NCBI GenBank assembly: GCA_013398955.1
Contig: VWPU01008544.1
Location: 1 to 64,000, forward strand
Direction: 5' to 3'
Length of the DNA: 64,000 bases
Source of the DNA: Callaeas wilsoni
Lineage: Eukaryota; Chordata; Aves; Passeriformes; Callaeidae
The translations under genes and the position numbers were made by a program. Positions within the stretch are counted from its first letter, which is position 1. Every line of letters starts with the position of its first letter. The notes beneath the pieces were generated by a model. That model saw nothing but the letters and a program-made list of their open reading frames with translations, was not told where the DNA came from and did not search any database. Positions 50,501-63,800 of this stretch are shown piece by piece.

Positions 50501-53500
50501 CAGGTTGGTAATTGTTCTAGCCCTGAAGAAAATGCCATTAAAATAATTTTTAAGAACTCTTTTAATAACTAGCTATTTTTGTAGCACAATTGCTTTTAAA
50601 TCTCATGAGGCCAATGTGTAATACATGACTGTTCCAGCTCACAGCTCTCAGCACTCAGAGTATATATCAGGTTTCAAGTTGTTAATTTGTTATGGTAATC
50701 AATACCTTATTCTTTTTAACCACACAGGCAAATTCATTTGCTCTTTTCAGTTTGATATTGGATTATGAATGATTTGCATCCATAACTACTGCAAATGCCA
50801 CATGACAATTAACAGCACCAGTCATAGATTTATAACTTGCTTTTCAACAGAATTTGTCTGCAAGTTACCAGATGACAGCACCAGCAGTATTTGATGGTTT
50901 GGGACCATTGTTCAAAGATGATTGCATAGATAATGGTATATTCATAAATATTCACATTTTTTAAAAATTGAAAAAATCAGATCTGATAATCAACCAGTCA
51001 GTCATTTCCACTTTACCAGCCGCCATCCATGCCTGTTACAGTAGCAACAAGCAGGCACTTGGAGCCTACCAGCTCTATTACATCTATCAACACCTTTGAG
51101 TTGTGCAGGAACATAAGTAAATCTGATAAACACACCTGCTAAACAGATTTGTGTCAGCTGTAAAGAGGCTTTTCGGAGTATAATTTCTTGAAGCATTTCC
51201 CAGGTGTCATCCTAGGTTATAAATTACATGTAATCCAAAGTGTAATCCAGGAGGAAAAGAGGATATGGAAATTTCAGCATTCTTTTCTCAGTGGCTGTAA
51301 CTTCATCTCCCAGCATCTCTTAGGTCCTCCTTAGGCCACCACATTGATGCTTTGCACATTTAAAGAACATTATGAAGACAGACACGAAGGTCCATAAATA
51401 CAGATTTGTTTACGGGATTGGGAGTTGATGATATTTCAGATATATTAATTTTTTAATATTTTTAAAGGTTAGAATGACATTTCTTTCTTCAATTATTTTC
51501 CTGAATTTCCCTGTCATTCACTGGAAGCCTCATTCCTTCCTATGATTCCTCTTTTATATATAGTTTTTAATTGCTTTTTATTTCCTCAGCACCACAGATT
51601 TGCCTACCTATTCTTTTAGAATTAGTTTATTACCAAGTGCCATGGTCACACTCCAATATTTCATCTGAGTGACACTAAACTGAAGTGGCTTAGTTTATAG
51701 GCCATGTAATTTTGATGAGTCTTAATTTTGCATGAAGATCAAGAAGCCAGGGCACCAAAAGTCATTCATGGAAAGTGCTTTCTCTGTGGAAGAACACTTG
51801 TATGATGAAGTCGTTCCTTGATTGAAACTATTTCTAATTACATTAACCATATTCTCCCTCTAATCTCCCACCATTACTAAGCTTGTTATTTCGTTTCCTA
51901 AAACCCTTCCACTTTCTAGCTGACGGATCCCATATGAAAATATTATGGCTATATCTAACTCCAGCATATTTCAGCCTGATGTCTTTAGCTACACCATAGA
52001 TATTGAAACATATGAACCTTTTATTTTGTTAATAGTTCAAAAGCGAGTGCTTTGGCATAAGATCAGTCAGTGCTTGTCTAATGTAAATGGCCTTCATAAA
52101 GCACTGATTCAGTCATTTATTTAAAAAATTCTCGTTGCTGTTTTGTTTGTGATAAGTATGTACTCAGAGCATTTCCAGAACAACTTGACATAGAGCAAAA
52201 TATGGGAAGCATTTGCAGGAGTTCAATCAGCTGACACTCAGCACATGAAAAACCTCAGGGGAGAGGAGTTTGCCTTATGCCTTAAGAGTGAGAGCTGTGC
52301 TCTGCCAGAGCACAGCAGGAAGAACCTTCTACAGTAAGAGCTCTATAGGACTGGCACTTCAAATGCTGGATACCAGTCTTCAAACCTCAGATGAAATGTC
52401 CCTTATTTCAACCATGAAATTGGGAGAAAGGGCGATCTACAAGTACCAATACATTAATCACATTCAGCATCAAATCACTACATTGAACTGCATCTTAAAG
52501 CCATCTGGAAGGTAGGTGTCTCTAAGCAGAATCAATGCTAGACGTTCCTGCCTCACTCTTATCACTGGACAGAACTAGCTGGGTTTAATGAAATATGATT
52601 CATAAATGTATTTGCACACTTAGCCCTTGGGTTCACCCAGCTGCTACTTCTAGGTCTTGCTAAACATCAGCTTTCTCAAATCCAATAGAAATTCAAAGTA
52701 ATTTTCAGTTTACTCATTCCCTACTATCTCTGCATCAGTAGCTATGTCTTACTACCACCTAGTCCAAGACAACAATTTTATTTTCCACTTAGGTTTTCAG
52801 CTAAGCATCTTCTATTGCTGCTAGGAAAAAAATAAGCCAACAAAAGACATGGTTATATGCTTTCTTGGATCACTCTCCTGCCAGATGTCTACAAAATGTG
52901 TCAACATTGAGCTCTGTGTGTCCTGAGGTCACTGTACCATGCTGCGCCACTTTGCATGCCTGTTTCCCTGGGCTCCTCAATATGCTATCAACATCAGTTG
53001 TCTCCCATTTTAGCCCAGGATCACAGCCCCTTCTTCTCCTTGCAAACTCTTTACAAGTCAGTGCAGTGGCTACTAGAGTGGGTCATGGTCTATGAGTCAG
53101 TGTCAGTAGCAGCATCAGTAACTAAACCCACAGGGGTTTCACAGGCTTGGCTACAAATTAATAGTTAACTAAAAATTCATACAGACAATTCAGTGTTCGC
53201 GACAGAAAAACTATGGCTAGGAAAAGGAGCAAACACACCACACTGATCTTATTCTAAAAGACAGATCTCCAGATTGCATAGAAGAGCATAACAACATTGG
53301 TGTCAGTAGAATTATGACAACTGATACCAAGGACAGATGTGTCAGTCTTTGAGCAAAACTTAGATGATGAACAGGTCTTTTTCATAAGGATTTATTGAGC
53401 TCAATATGTTGTTAACAGTTGTCACAGGGCTTTCATTTCACAGTTCTTAAACCAGCAACATCTCAGTAATCCCATCAGGGAAATAAAATGTCATATGACC

Positions 53501-55692
53501 TAAGCACCCAGTGCAAAATTTTAAAATGAAGCGTTCCTAAACAACCTCACAAGCCAAAGTTATTCACTCAACTAATCCATGAGAAAATGCAGACGGCAAA
53601 TCTGTTCTTAACCAATTTGAGCAGTACTCACATAAGTCTACCACCCACATCCTGCTTAGTCAAATCTTCTAAGCTTTCCTCAGCACTAACTATGGTGGTG
53701 TCCAATCTTTTTGAGGATTACTGATGCATGGCTAAATATAGAAAAGACAGTCTAGAAAAAAGAACAGCTGTGAGTTCGTGTATCAACAGGGAGACAAGCA
53801 ACAGCCTCTGACTGTGTCTGAAAACAGCCAACAGTCCCACAGAGAAAGAAGGGCTTCAAACCACTTCAGCAGAAAGACCAGAAACCTTCTGTCCTTTCTA
53901 GGTCCCTTACTGGGAAGCTATCAGCATGCCTAATGATTTGATGAACCTCTAGCCATGGCTCAGAACCCTCCCAAGGTCAGGAAATGTGAGAAATAAACCC
54001 GCTGAAGAGAACATAGAGAATTTTTCTTTCTCTAGCAACTTTCAAACACCTGTAAAAGCTAAATAAAAATTCAGGTCAAAACCTCCATTTGCTTCAGATT
54101 ATGTTTTGGTAGGTTTCAAGGAATCAGTAGAGTAACTGAAGCACAGAAATATCTGCCCCTAGCAGAGCCCAGAGCCCCAGGAGCCCAGCATGGATTTGTA
54201 GTCTCATATTTAATGTTGTTGAGTGATCCAAATAAATTAGCATTGATTTTTCTGTATATCTGTCCCTCTCCAAGATGTAATCACTTATTAATAATATCAA
54301 AACTGCTATTTTAAGAGATATTTTTTCTCCAAATTATTGTTTGGGATTTTTTTTAATTTTCATATTTGTCTCTTTTTTAACATGTTAATAACCAGGTCAA
54401 AATTTCTGGGAGAACATGTATACTAAAAATAGCTTAGCATTTCCTCCTTAAAGGAATTATGCCATATTCAGATAACCTGTCCCTCTACCTTTTCCCAAAT
54501 CATGGCTTCATTCTCCAATGTGTAGGATTATTTCTGACAAATAAGTAACAGCTAATTTGTGCAAAATGGTCTACATAGCACAGACCCTTTTTCTATCAAC
54601 ATTTATTTTTTGACCCCTCAGGAACATACTATTTTTTCCATCACCTTCCCTCATATAACACTAATTTTTTTAAATTTTTTTTAGGAAAATACTATTACGA
54701 TTGGAGAGATCTTGTAAAGTCTCATAAAAGCAAGGAAAAATGCAAAGCTTGTGCATTGACACCAGCTGTCAGCTCAGCATTTAGTTAAAATGTTAAGAGA
54801 CAGAGCCAAGGATAAATTTGAAAGCATAATCTCATATATATCATGATGAATCATATCTTGAAATGTCTTACCTTAACTAGCCTGGAAGGGTGATTGTAAG
54901 TGAGTTGTAAGCGAGATGTCTGAGCCATTTTGGAAAGGAACTACATAGCGTGTGGCAAATTTATGTGCTGGAGGAATAAAAATTTACTAGCAGCTCTTAA
55001 AGATGGTGTGAATATGTATTAATTAGCAAAGTTACGGTGACATCATTGGTAAATTTCTTTTTACAGAACTACAGATATAGTAGAGATATAGTACTGTAGG
55101 AAGCCATGTAGACATAGGCAAGCAAACCAAATAAAAGCTTTACTGGTCATCAGGATTTCTAGTTAAAGTTCAGAACAATATTTTGTTTCCTATAAGGTCC
55201 AGACTGAAATGCTAAAAATACATTTTTTGGCCATAAACATCTGTAATGCTAGGATAACATCACAAAGGTACTGGGATCTGGCATCATCATAAAGAACAAG
55301 ATTTCCCTGCAAGATCCTAATATGATGAAGGCATGCAAATAATATATGATTGAGCCACTGTAGATTCAAATAAAGCACATCTCTTAAACTTAACGTCACT
55401 GGAGACAGGTACTTGTTCTATGCCCCATATTCCTTGCATCTGTGTTAAACCTAATATCATAAAAGGTTAAGGGAAAAAAACGAATCTAAACTTTTTCAAA
55501 AAAACACCCAACCCTGTCTGAGAAGCCTTAGGACAAATGTTACATTATAGATGCACAGCCACATTGCAACTGAGGAAGCGGTAAGTGTGAAAAATAAGCA
55601 CTGCAAAGTTTCTCTATATATCTTAAATGTAGAACAGTTTAAACGAAAAGATCAGAATTTAAAAATAAAATAAACCAAAGAGTGGCTGAGGG
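41521..55692. other. Long non-coding stretch with one ancient LINE relic
   Basis: No coding gene is recognised; open frames up to 159 codons here overlap one another on both strands and carry no family signature. A 17-bp-period short duplication (TACCAGAAGTATTA) lies at 43181-43211. An exon-like minus-strand patch at 44715-44855 is discussed under findings. A C-rich block with a TATATTTAAG box lies near 45.10 kb. From 47.5 to 55.6 kb the DNA is strongly AT-rich with no repeats that I can name. Confidence 0.5.
46370..46700 (+). mobile_element. Ancient amniote CR1/L3-type LINE relic
   Basis: The stretch follows, with many changes, the old CR1/L3 3' region shared by turtles, crocodilians and birds: AATGGTTGGAAGCTGAGGCTGATCAG, then ATATTAACCAGTAGAATAAG, GGTGGATGTTCTTGGTGTCTTGAAGTC, TTTAAATCAAGACTGGATGC and a decayed TTACTGGGATCACTATAGGAGTG. 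It encodes the remains of the C-terminal ORF2 (LEVFKSRLD-like). It is far more diverged than the other CR1 copies, so it probably predates modern birds. The limits are approximate. Confidence 0.65.
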
Positions 55693-56583
55693 TGTTATGA
55701 TCCGTTTATTAGAGACATGCCTCCACCCAAATTAAGGTGCAAACAAGACCACAGGCTGAAGTTATTAGTACAGATTTTATTTACCCATAAATGTGAGGTA
55801 GAGAGAGGTAGAAAGACATAGAAAAGACAGAGGAGGAGGGAGGCGGGAAGAGACAGACAGATTAAGTAGAAAGATACCACCACCCGTGGATCCAGCAGCA
55901 TCCCATGGTCCTTCTTCACCCTGGTCTTCTCAGTGATGGGTTTCCCAAGGTTTCAACACTTCCCAAGGTTTCAAAACTTTTCACTACCTATACATTTTAG
56001 CAAACAAAGGACTTAATGTTCACTAGATACACAGTTCTCTGAGTCTATTAGTTAAATGATTCCCTTGCTTCCAATGCTAATCAGTCCCATGCTCGGTCTT
56101 TCTCTCCTTTTGACTCAGTGGGTTTTTTGATTCCGTGAGTTGTGCATGATCTCCTTCTGCCAGAAGCATCTCCACACAGTGGGAGCACACCTCAGCAGAG
56201 CTGCTGAGTTGTCTTCCCTGGGGGATTCTTTGCAGTGATACATTCCTCTCCCCCAGCTTGCTTACCTCCCCTCTAGGCCTGAGATAACACACAGACAACG
56301 GTACCACTTTAATCTTATTTCAAGTTCCGGCCAAGCGCCTTAACAGTCCCAGTTTCAGGAATCCAAGGGCATATTCAGGGCCCAGGGGGACATTTTCGTG
56401 GTCATAGATGCTATCTGCCCATACCTTGGGGTGATCTTTGTTTGACTGTCAATGTGCTTAGGGGCGGTTGTCCCTCCACAAGTTTTGGCACAACTGGGGA
56501 ATTTTTGTCTGGATTCATTACCCAGGCTGTGCTAATCAGACCTCACGAGGCCTGAAGTTAAAGCCATTCGGTGTTTATGTCAG
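55693..56583 (-). mobile_element. LTR-like block of an endogenous retrovirus, limits uncertain
   Basis: On the minus strand the block ends ..CTAATAAACGGATCATAACA, a polyadenylation signal 12 bases from a CA end at 55693. A second AATAAA lies at 55776-55781, and a pyrimidine-rich R/U5-like tract precedes it (55795-55870). A promoter-like portion would occupy 56.1-56.5 kb. An 18-bp tandem duplication (TCCCAAGGTTTCAA) lies at 55943-55978. The right limit is guessed from TTTATGTCA at about 56583; I could not find a convincing target-site duplication. The short minus frames inside it carry no retroviral protein motif. Confidence 0.45.
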
Positions 56584-57904
56584 GGCAAAGTCCTTCTGTG
56601 ATTTTAACAGTGTTTGAGACAGGCAGTTGTGATCTCCTTACAGAGATTCAGAAGTTTTTGGGATTCGCCCCTCATCTGCACTCAGCAGCAGAGACAACAA
56701 ATAACTTTGCCTGCAGTGTAAGGGGGAAGGGACACAGAGAAGCCCCACTCGAAGAGCAGTTCTGAAACAGAAATATCTCTTCAGCTTTCACAAAGAAATC
56801 CTGTGCGACAGATGGAGCAATTGTAGGTGTGAAGTATATTTGAAGTTTGCATTTATTTATTTCTTCATTTTTCTCTACTGTAACTTTGTTGCCAGTAAAT
56901 AATCGAGAACTTACCCCTTTGCTTTACTATTTTTTATCTGAATGCATATTTAGTGTTCAAAGTGACTGTGATTATTATTTAAAAAAAAAAAAAAGAAGGT
57001 GTTTGCACTTCCATGGAGGTAAGACATCTAAGCAAAGAAGTCTTCCAGAGAGCTGGGAGCCAAGACAACTTCGGGACTTCCAGGAGTTGGTTTATTTCCA
57101 ACCACATTCTGTTTGCAAGCTGACATTGTGAAATACCAGGATGGAAGGAGAGATTTCCCTGGGGTGTGTTATCCTGACCCTTGTTGCAGGTGGTAAAAAA
57201 GACAAGGCATGTTTTCAAGAAATTCCATATTATTGCCGAGTGCTATAACCATCTCCTAGTACTTTTGGGAGTGAGAGGCATCCTGTCCTTATCGTTTCTT
57301 AATGCATATGTCACCTTTTCAAATCTTTTTAACTTCACGTCAACAGGCTCATTAATAATTCAGTGCCAAGCCTAAGTAATTTCAGGACTGGTTTATTGTC
57401 AAGTTAAGAATGAAATGGCCAGCAAGCAATGACTGCACATCTCAGGTTAGTGCTGCCAGATGCTCCTTGCCCTCAGCCTCCCTTGCTTTGGACAGAACTG
57501 CAGAAGCCTGCACTCCCACCTCTGTTTTGTCATCCTCCATGAGGAGGTGATCAGTGCCACAGGACTGGATGCCTCGGGAGCCTCCTCTGTGCAGCAGCAA
57601 AAAATCAGTATGTTGTGTTCTCCACAGTACTTCAGGAGAATTCAGTGTAAAGACTGTGATTTATTAATAATGTATCTATGAGATACTGAGATAGAAAGCC
57701 TTTAAAACTACTGGGAAAAAACAGACAACCATATGGGCAGTTGCTTTAAAAGCAGTAAGAATTCACCCTGTTAAACACTGAGCATCTACAACTTGCTCCC
57801 TTCCCTACAAGCTCAGGACAACCAGTATTTTGCACAATCAAGTTCTTAAAGACTTGGTTGCCCCTGTTAGGTCAGGAAACTCAGCTCCTAGGCACAGCAG
57901 AACC
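56584..57904. other. Non-coding stretch, no gene recognised
   Basis: This is AT-rich DNA with a 14-base A run at 56981-56994 preceded by ATTATTATTT. There is no motif-bearing frame and no repeat that I can name. Confidence 0.5.
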
Positions 57905-57910
57905 TTGTTG
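57905..57910. repeat. 6-bp target-site duplication of the first inverted LTR
   Basis: TTGTTG immediately precedes the LTR and recurs exactly at 58479-58484 after it. Confidence 0.85.
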
Positions 57911-58478
57911 TATATTAGTACACCGGTGCACTGGCTGGGCCAGGAGAGCTGCAGCTTGTCCAGAGGTGCCCAACACGAGAGGAGGACACTCTGTGGCACT
58001 TGTGTGCCTCACTAGCAGCTTCCTCGCCCGTGCAGTGGAAGGCACGGAGCCAAGTGTGCCTGGGGCTTATGGATTGCCCAAGGGTAGCCAGAAATTAATG
58101 AATGAGGCGGCCCTTAGGCCGGTATTCCAAGGGTTTATTGTAGAAACTCCCTCGAAGGGGTCTGAACATGAAGAGAGCAAACTTCCATTCAAGGTGCACT
58201 TAAAAGGGGTACAGAAAAGGAGGTGGGGATGACTTAGCAATGGCCTATAGGAAGACGGGAAGAGCAGGACAGGTTTGGCTACCTTTCCGTAGGAGATACA
58301 AGGGGTGTCTGTCCACTGTCGATCAGACAGACCGAGCCTACATCAGGTCACAGGAATTCAATGGGAGGAGCCATTCTCACAGAGGGGCATTCAACCTTTG
58401 GAGCCAGCCCACCAAACCTCTTTGTCTGGGCTGTGTGGCCCCCTGGGCATTCCTGTGGTTGGTTCAGTCACCACAACA
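57911..58478 (-). mobile_element. Solo LTR, family with TG...TA termini, copy 1
   Basis: This 568-bp solo LTR has its sense orientation on the minus strand: it starts TGTTGTGGTGACTGAACC (at 58478) and ends GTACTAATATA (at 57911). The minus-strand AATAAA is at 58134-58139, preceded ~60 bases upstream by a TTTTAAG TATA-like box. TTGTTG flanks both sides. It matches the copy at 60242-60811 over its whole length with roughly 5-6% mismatch in the first ~225 bases. No internal retroviral genes are present, so it arose by LTR-LTR recombination. The 124-codon and 103-codon frames that cross it are not genes. Confidence 0.92.
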
Positions 58479-58484
58479 TTGTTG

Positions 58485-60235
58485 CACAAGGACAAGGACT
58501 GACTTACTAGAGATTAAGGAGTTTTTTCAATTTGGTTTTATGTGTGAGTAGGAACTCCAAGACCTTTGACCCTTGAAGGCCTCAGCAAATTAGGCTTCTA
58601 CTGCAAGGTGCAAGTCTGCAATCATCATTTTTCCTTTCCCTAAGAACCAAGTGACAGGTACCTATAGAAAAAAAGGGGGAAAAACCTGCTGTAATTTAGA
58701 AAGTGAATAGCTCAAACAATCCTCCCTGTGGGAAGAGGGGATAAGAGCAAGAACAAACTTACAATAAGTGTTAGTTTAGTGTTAGTAAACAGAGTACAGT
58801 CAACATGCTTCTGGTATTACATCCTGGCTGCAGGAAATAGGCTAGGGTGGCGTACAGTAGGATCACTTTCAGTTGAGAAAACAGATAAATAACTTCTCTT
58901 CCAAAGTCTTAACATGAACTGAAACTTGGGAGAGTCTATTAGAAAGCTCATTCAAGTTCAAAAAATATAGGATGAGTAATTTGTCTCAACTACACATACC
59001 TGAAAGATCTTCTTCAGGTTCACAGATAAATCTAAGATCATGTCCATTCAAGAATATTAATTACACAGCACATCTAAGAGCCATATTATAAAACTATTTT
59101 TAAAATGGTGAGGATCTTAGTTCAATATTAAAGGTTAAATTTACAGTTTCAGAACTGAAAGACAGCCGTGAGGTTTAAATAAGAATACCAATATAATATT
59201 AAGTGTTTTTAATTAGAGAGAAGAGTTAGTTTTAAAAACTGATTAACACTTGTTAAGTGAACTGTCAAATTAACTAATAAAATTTTAAAACTCAGCATAA
59301 CTTTGATATTTTTGTTTTTAATGCTTTTTTTCCATGACTAAACCAATTCTTTCTGCTTTGTCTTCTCCATCTGGGCCCCTGCTGGGAAATGTCATTAATG
59401 TTTCAGACCCCACTGAGTGGCAATAGCGCTACTTGCTGAACAGAGATAATTGAAACAGGGACAGGTATTTCCGAAAGCATTTCCAGAATTCCTTAGAGAC
59501 AGACATATAAATCTGGCAAATAGTATTTATCTTCCTGCAGAAGCTGCTGCAGTAAGAGGGAAGATACCAGTGCTACTGCTGATTTGCTCCTCAAGTGCAA
59601 CACAATATTTTGGTCTGGTTTCTACCAGGTTTGCAAGGCTTAGACAAAGGCCAAGTCTTCTTTGAAAGACACTCAACCACCTGGAGAAAAAAAAGCAATT
59701 TTATATAAAAACACATATATTACTTAATCAGCTGCTCCATCTTTCTGAAGAAAGTGTCCTTGGTTCCACTGATGTCTACAAGCTCTCTGGTGTAACCATC
59801 TCCCGGCCAGCATCTCTGGAAGCAGTAACTCCATAACTGCTGTTTGAAAGACAGTGGTCTGGGAGAACACTGACACACGGTCAGTCAGCAGAGCAGCTGG
59901 CAGGGCTGTGCTCACCACCCGTTTGCCACTGCAAGGTGACCGCAGAGCTCACCTCACCATGGCCAGCAAACACCAACTGCTCCACGTGGGCTACGGTGGG
60001 ACTTTAGAGCACGTGGGGTGCTTTAGGTAACTGGCAGGCACACAGTCTTCTCCCATGGCAAATGTGGGATGTGCCCCCATGTCCAAAGGAAGTTAGTTAG
60101 CTTGCAAGGGTAAGAGCATGAATATCGCTCGTCACATGGGTCCTGAGCACCTGTCAGTGCCACAAAAGTAACGGGAAGATGTTGGAAAGAAGAGTGCAAA
60201 TGGAAGAGAAATCTATGGAGACAAGAGTATTTTCT
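58485..60235. other. Non-coding DNA between two inverted solo LTRs
   Basis: This 1.75-kb stretch is AT-rich up to about 59.4 kb and moderately GC-rich afterwards. It shows no gag, pol or env-like frame, so the two LTRs are not ends of one provirus. A short 23-codon frame with a perfect CACCATGG start context at 59959 has no recognisable product. Confidence 0.6.
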
Positions 60236-60241
60236 ATCAAG
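60236..60241. repeat. 6-bp target-site duplication of the second inverted LTR
   Basis: ATCAAG immediately precedes the LTR and recurs exactly at 60812-60817 after it. Confidence 0.85.
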
Positions 60242-60811
60242 TGTTGTGGTGACTGAACCAACCACAGTAATGCCCAGGGGCCCACATAGCCCAGACAAAG
60301 AGGTTTGATGGGCTGGCTCCAAAGGTTAAATGCCCCTCTGTGAGAATGGCTCCTCCCATTGAATTCCTGTGACCTGATGTAGGTTCGGTCTGTCTGATTG
60401 ACAGTGGACAGACACCCCTTGTATCTCCTAAGGAAAGGTAACCAGACCTGTCCCGCCCTTCCCTTCTTCCTATAGGTCATTGCTAAGTCATCCCCACCTC
60501 CTTCTCTGTACCCCCTTTAAATGCACCCTGGCTGGAAGTTCAGCCTTCTCCATGTCCGGTTCCCTTCGAGGTAGTTTCTACAATAAACCCTTGGAATACC
60601 GGCTGAAGGAGCCGCCTCACTCATTAATTTCTGGCTACTCTTGGGCAATGCATAAGCCCCGGGCACGCGTGGCTCCGTGCCTTCCACTGCACGGGCGAGG
60701 AAGCTGCTAGCGAGGCACACAAGTGCCACAGAGTGTCCTCCTCTCGTGTTGGGCACCTCTGGACAAGCTGCAGCTCTCCTGGCCCAGGCAGCGCACCAGC
60801 GTACTAATATA
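60242..60811 (+). mobile_element. Solo LTR, family with TG...TA termini, copy 2
   Basis: This 570-bp solo LTR in plus orientation starts TGTTGTGGTGACTGAACC and ends GTACTAATATA. A TTTAAAT TATA-like box lies at 60516-60522 and AATAAA at 60582-60587, spacing that fits a promoter followed by a short R region. It is flanked by ATCAAG on both sides, different from copy 1, so the two copies inserted independently. Sequence identity to copy 1 is high, and both end at exactly the same bases. The family is not identified; 6-bp duplications are typical of avian alpha/beta-type retroviruses. Confidence 0.92.
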
Positions 60812-60817
60812 ATCAAG

Positions 60818-63800
60818 TGTCTACTTGGATGGTCAGCACTTGCCATTTTCCCAAAGCTCAGAACAATCAGGGAAAGCAAGTGGAAGAGCCATGGAGACTG
60901 AAGGAAGCTCCTATACACATATCAGGGTATAAGCTTCCTCTTGGAAGACTGCTCCTGAGAACAGCTGATGCATCCAGCTGTGGCCACCAGGCCTTTTTAG
61001 CAGCCCTTTCTCAACAGGACGCCCCTTCTGAGGGATGCAGGTACACCAACAGGTGCAAACAAGCTTCCATCTGCAGAGCCCTAGCTCCATCTGCCTTGTT
61101 TATCAGGGACTATATTCCCATTTTGTGGATATACAGCAGCATCCTCACTGGGTGAATCATTATAAGCTGCAAATGACTTGCAAAGTATGGGCACACATGT
61201 ACTCCAACCATGTAGTACAGCAAAGACAAATAACTTTTAACTGACTAAGTAGGCATTGGCTAAAGGGGTGAGAAAGTCTGTAGTACCGCACACAGCAGCT
61301 GGGGAGGGGTGCTGCCTGCCTGTCTCGTGGCAGCACTGGTGAGAGGTTTGCTCAGAAAGCCCCAGCAAAAAGGATGTTATTTTACACTGCAGGTGGTTTC
61401 CAAATGACTAACTCCAACACTGGAAACAGCTTGAGCATGGCAGCACAGAGCTATGAAGCCTGGTTTGTCCTGTTTCACAGCAGCTTCCTGCATAAACAAG
61501 CTCGCTCTTTCACACATCTTTTTACTCTCTCCAAATCCCTTCACATTGCAATGCAAAGGAGGCTGAGTTCTGGATATTTGTTTTTTACCAAACTGTTCTC
61601 ACTTCTCTGTAGGTATTTCCACTGAAAATATCCCAGCCGGGTGTAGTGACAGCATCTGAAATGTGATAAGACATCAGAGACATGAGAGAGATCAGCACTT
61701 AGCCTGCTTGGAGGGGGCGGAGGAGGGGGTGGTTTATCTCCTCCCTGACATCATGTTGCTGGGTGAAGTGAGATTTCTCCCTACAGCCTTGGAGTGTTTG
61801 TGGCTGGGGCACCTCACTGAGGGCTCTGGCTGGGGCTGGGCACCTTCAGCCCTCTGAAAGCCATGGCCATCCCCAGCATGTGGAATGGAGGCAGAGACTG
61901 ACAACTGCTCCCAAAACTTCCAGCTCCTCTCCTCCTGCTAGCAGCTTGAACTCTTCCCAGGGAAGTGACTTAACCTATAATCATGGTGCAGAGTCAAGCA
62001 GCTGGAAGAGTGTCAGGGAGGCAAATGTCTTCAGTAGTGGAGATGAATGGCTGGTGGACCCTTTAAATTTAATTCTGAGTCTTGAAGATGTCAAAGAATT
62101 ACAATTCTTAACTTATCCAAAGAAGTAGCACACAGCCTTTGGAAAACACAAAGCTACAGAAATGCTTCACTGAATTTCCCTTGGATTTAACCCAAAGCTG
62201 ACATTACTCTAATTCCACTTCTCTCTCCCCTTCATACCCTCAAATACAGCTAAATTTAGGAAGAAAGGAATGCTCCTTAGACTCAGCAAGGCACTCTGAA
62301 GCTTTTTAACAATTATTCCATTTACACAGTGTCAGTCCCAAAGAAAAGCACAGCTCTGCAGACCCAAATACGAGACGACACGATCTGCTCCTGGGTTTCC
62401 ACTGAGAATGGCTGTATCCCACTGTTGATCCACAGTATGGGTGGACTCCGTTGCCTCGGCAGCCTGAAGTTCCATTTGCAACCTGAATGTGAGTTAAGCT
62501 CACTTAACAGACACAGAAATCAGGATAAATTTCTCGGCAACAAGTAGGACACCTGCATTTCCACAGCAAATTACTTTGGAATTCTTATCCCATCATGGTA
62601 ACCACATTTTAAAAGAATCACCTTGCTATCTTAGTAGCTTTAGTAACTGTACAGAGCTAAGCAAAAGTGTGGAGCTACCTATTGTGAGGGCTGGCTGGAA
62701 AGAGCCAGTCAAATTTTGCTCAAAATAGATGTGCATTTCCACTTATCTGCACTTTTCTTTGGCTGCATCAATGAAAAGCTAAACTGAGATGTGTCCATAA
62801 CAAAAAAAAAAAAAACACACCAAAAACAAACAAATAAACCCACCCACCAAACATGGTCTTTTCGATTTGAATTCCCAGGCACCATTTTAAAATTAAACAT
62901 TTTAATTGTGAGTAGTAGTTGAAAGTTTATTATATATTTTCAGTCCCAAATAGGTACACCTGTGATGTTATCTCTAGGCAAAAAAATAAAAGGTTAGAAC
63001 ATTTCTACTACAACATTACGAAAAACTGACACAATATTTCACTGCCACTGTTGGCAGGTCACAAAACAATGAAAATCATCATGACAAAGTACAAATGAAA
63101 GTACCAAATAGGGGGAAAAACCCAAACAACACACTTCTGGGCTTTGAAATTAAAAATTTAGAAACTTTTTCCCACCCCAAATTTTTTGAAAGGTGACATT
63201 TTGAAAATCCTGGATTTTGTTCTAAGGCCAAATCAAAAATTAATTTCAATATGAGCAGATTTTGAAAGTTGACAACAAGGTGATTTCCCTGAAAGCAGTA
63301 GCTTCTCCTGCAGCACCAGTGTGAACTCATGTGAGATTCCCAGACAGGTTTTATAGGTCAGTAGGAGAAAGGCAGGTTTTATTCAAGAGGACTTCTCCAA
63401 CTTAAAGAGAAATTTTGAGACTTTTTTGGCAGACTTCAGACACAGACAACAAAGGTGGGGGAATCCATATCCTTTTTCAGTGACATAATTTGCACTTTTC
63501 TTGCAAAACTAGGCTGAAATTATTTCACATCTTATGAGAGGCATTGCCCACACAGAGAGGCCAAAAAAACTTATTATCTACAGGCAAAATAATCTGAGAG
63601 AGCAGAAATAAAGGGAATAGGCTAGAGATTTCTGTAGTGTCTCTGGAGGAAGTGGATTGGAGGGCATCAAAGAGCATGTGGAGCTTTGTGAAATACATTT
63701 GAATAATGCCTTTGAAATAGGAAAAATGGGAAGACATGAAAAGTGATCCAGGAACTGCTAATTTACATCTCTCCACTCACTGTTTGTGCAGGCAGTACAC

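Noticed and set aside
57858..58232. 124-codon plus-strand frame
   Set aside because: It lies antisense within a solo LTR and has its counterpart in the other LTR copy; it is not a gene.
59959..60030. Short frame with perfect Kozak context between the LTRs
   Set aside because: It has only 23 codons, no conservation evidence and no promoter; context matches of this quality occur by chance.
58485..60235. Region between the two LTRs as a proviral interior
   Set aside because: The LTRs are in opposite orientation with different target duplications, and the interval has no retroviral frames.
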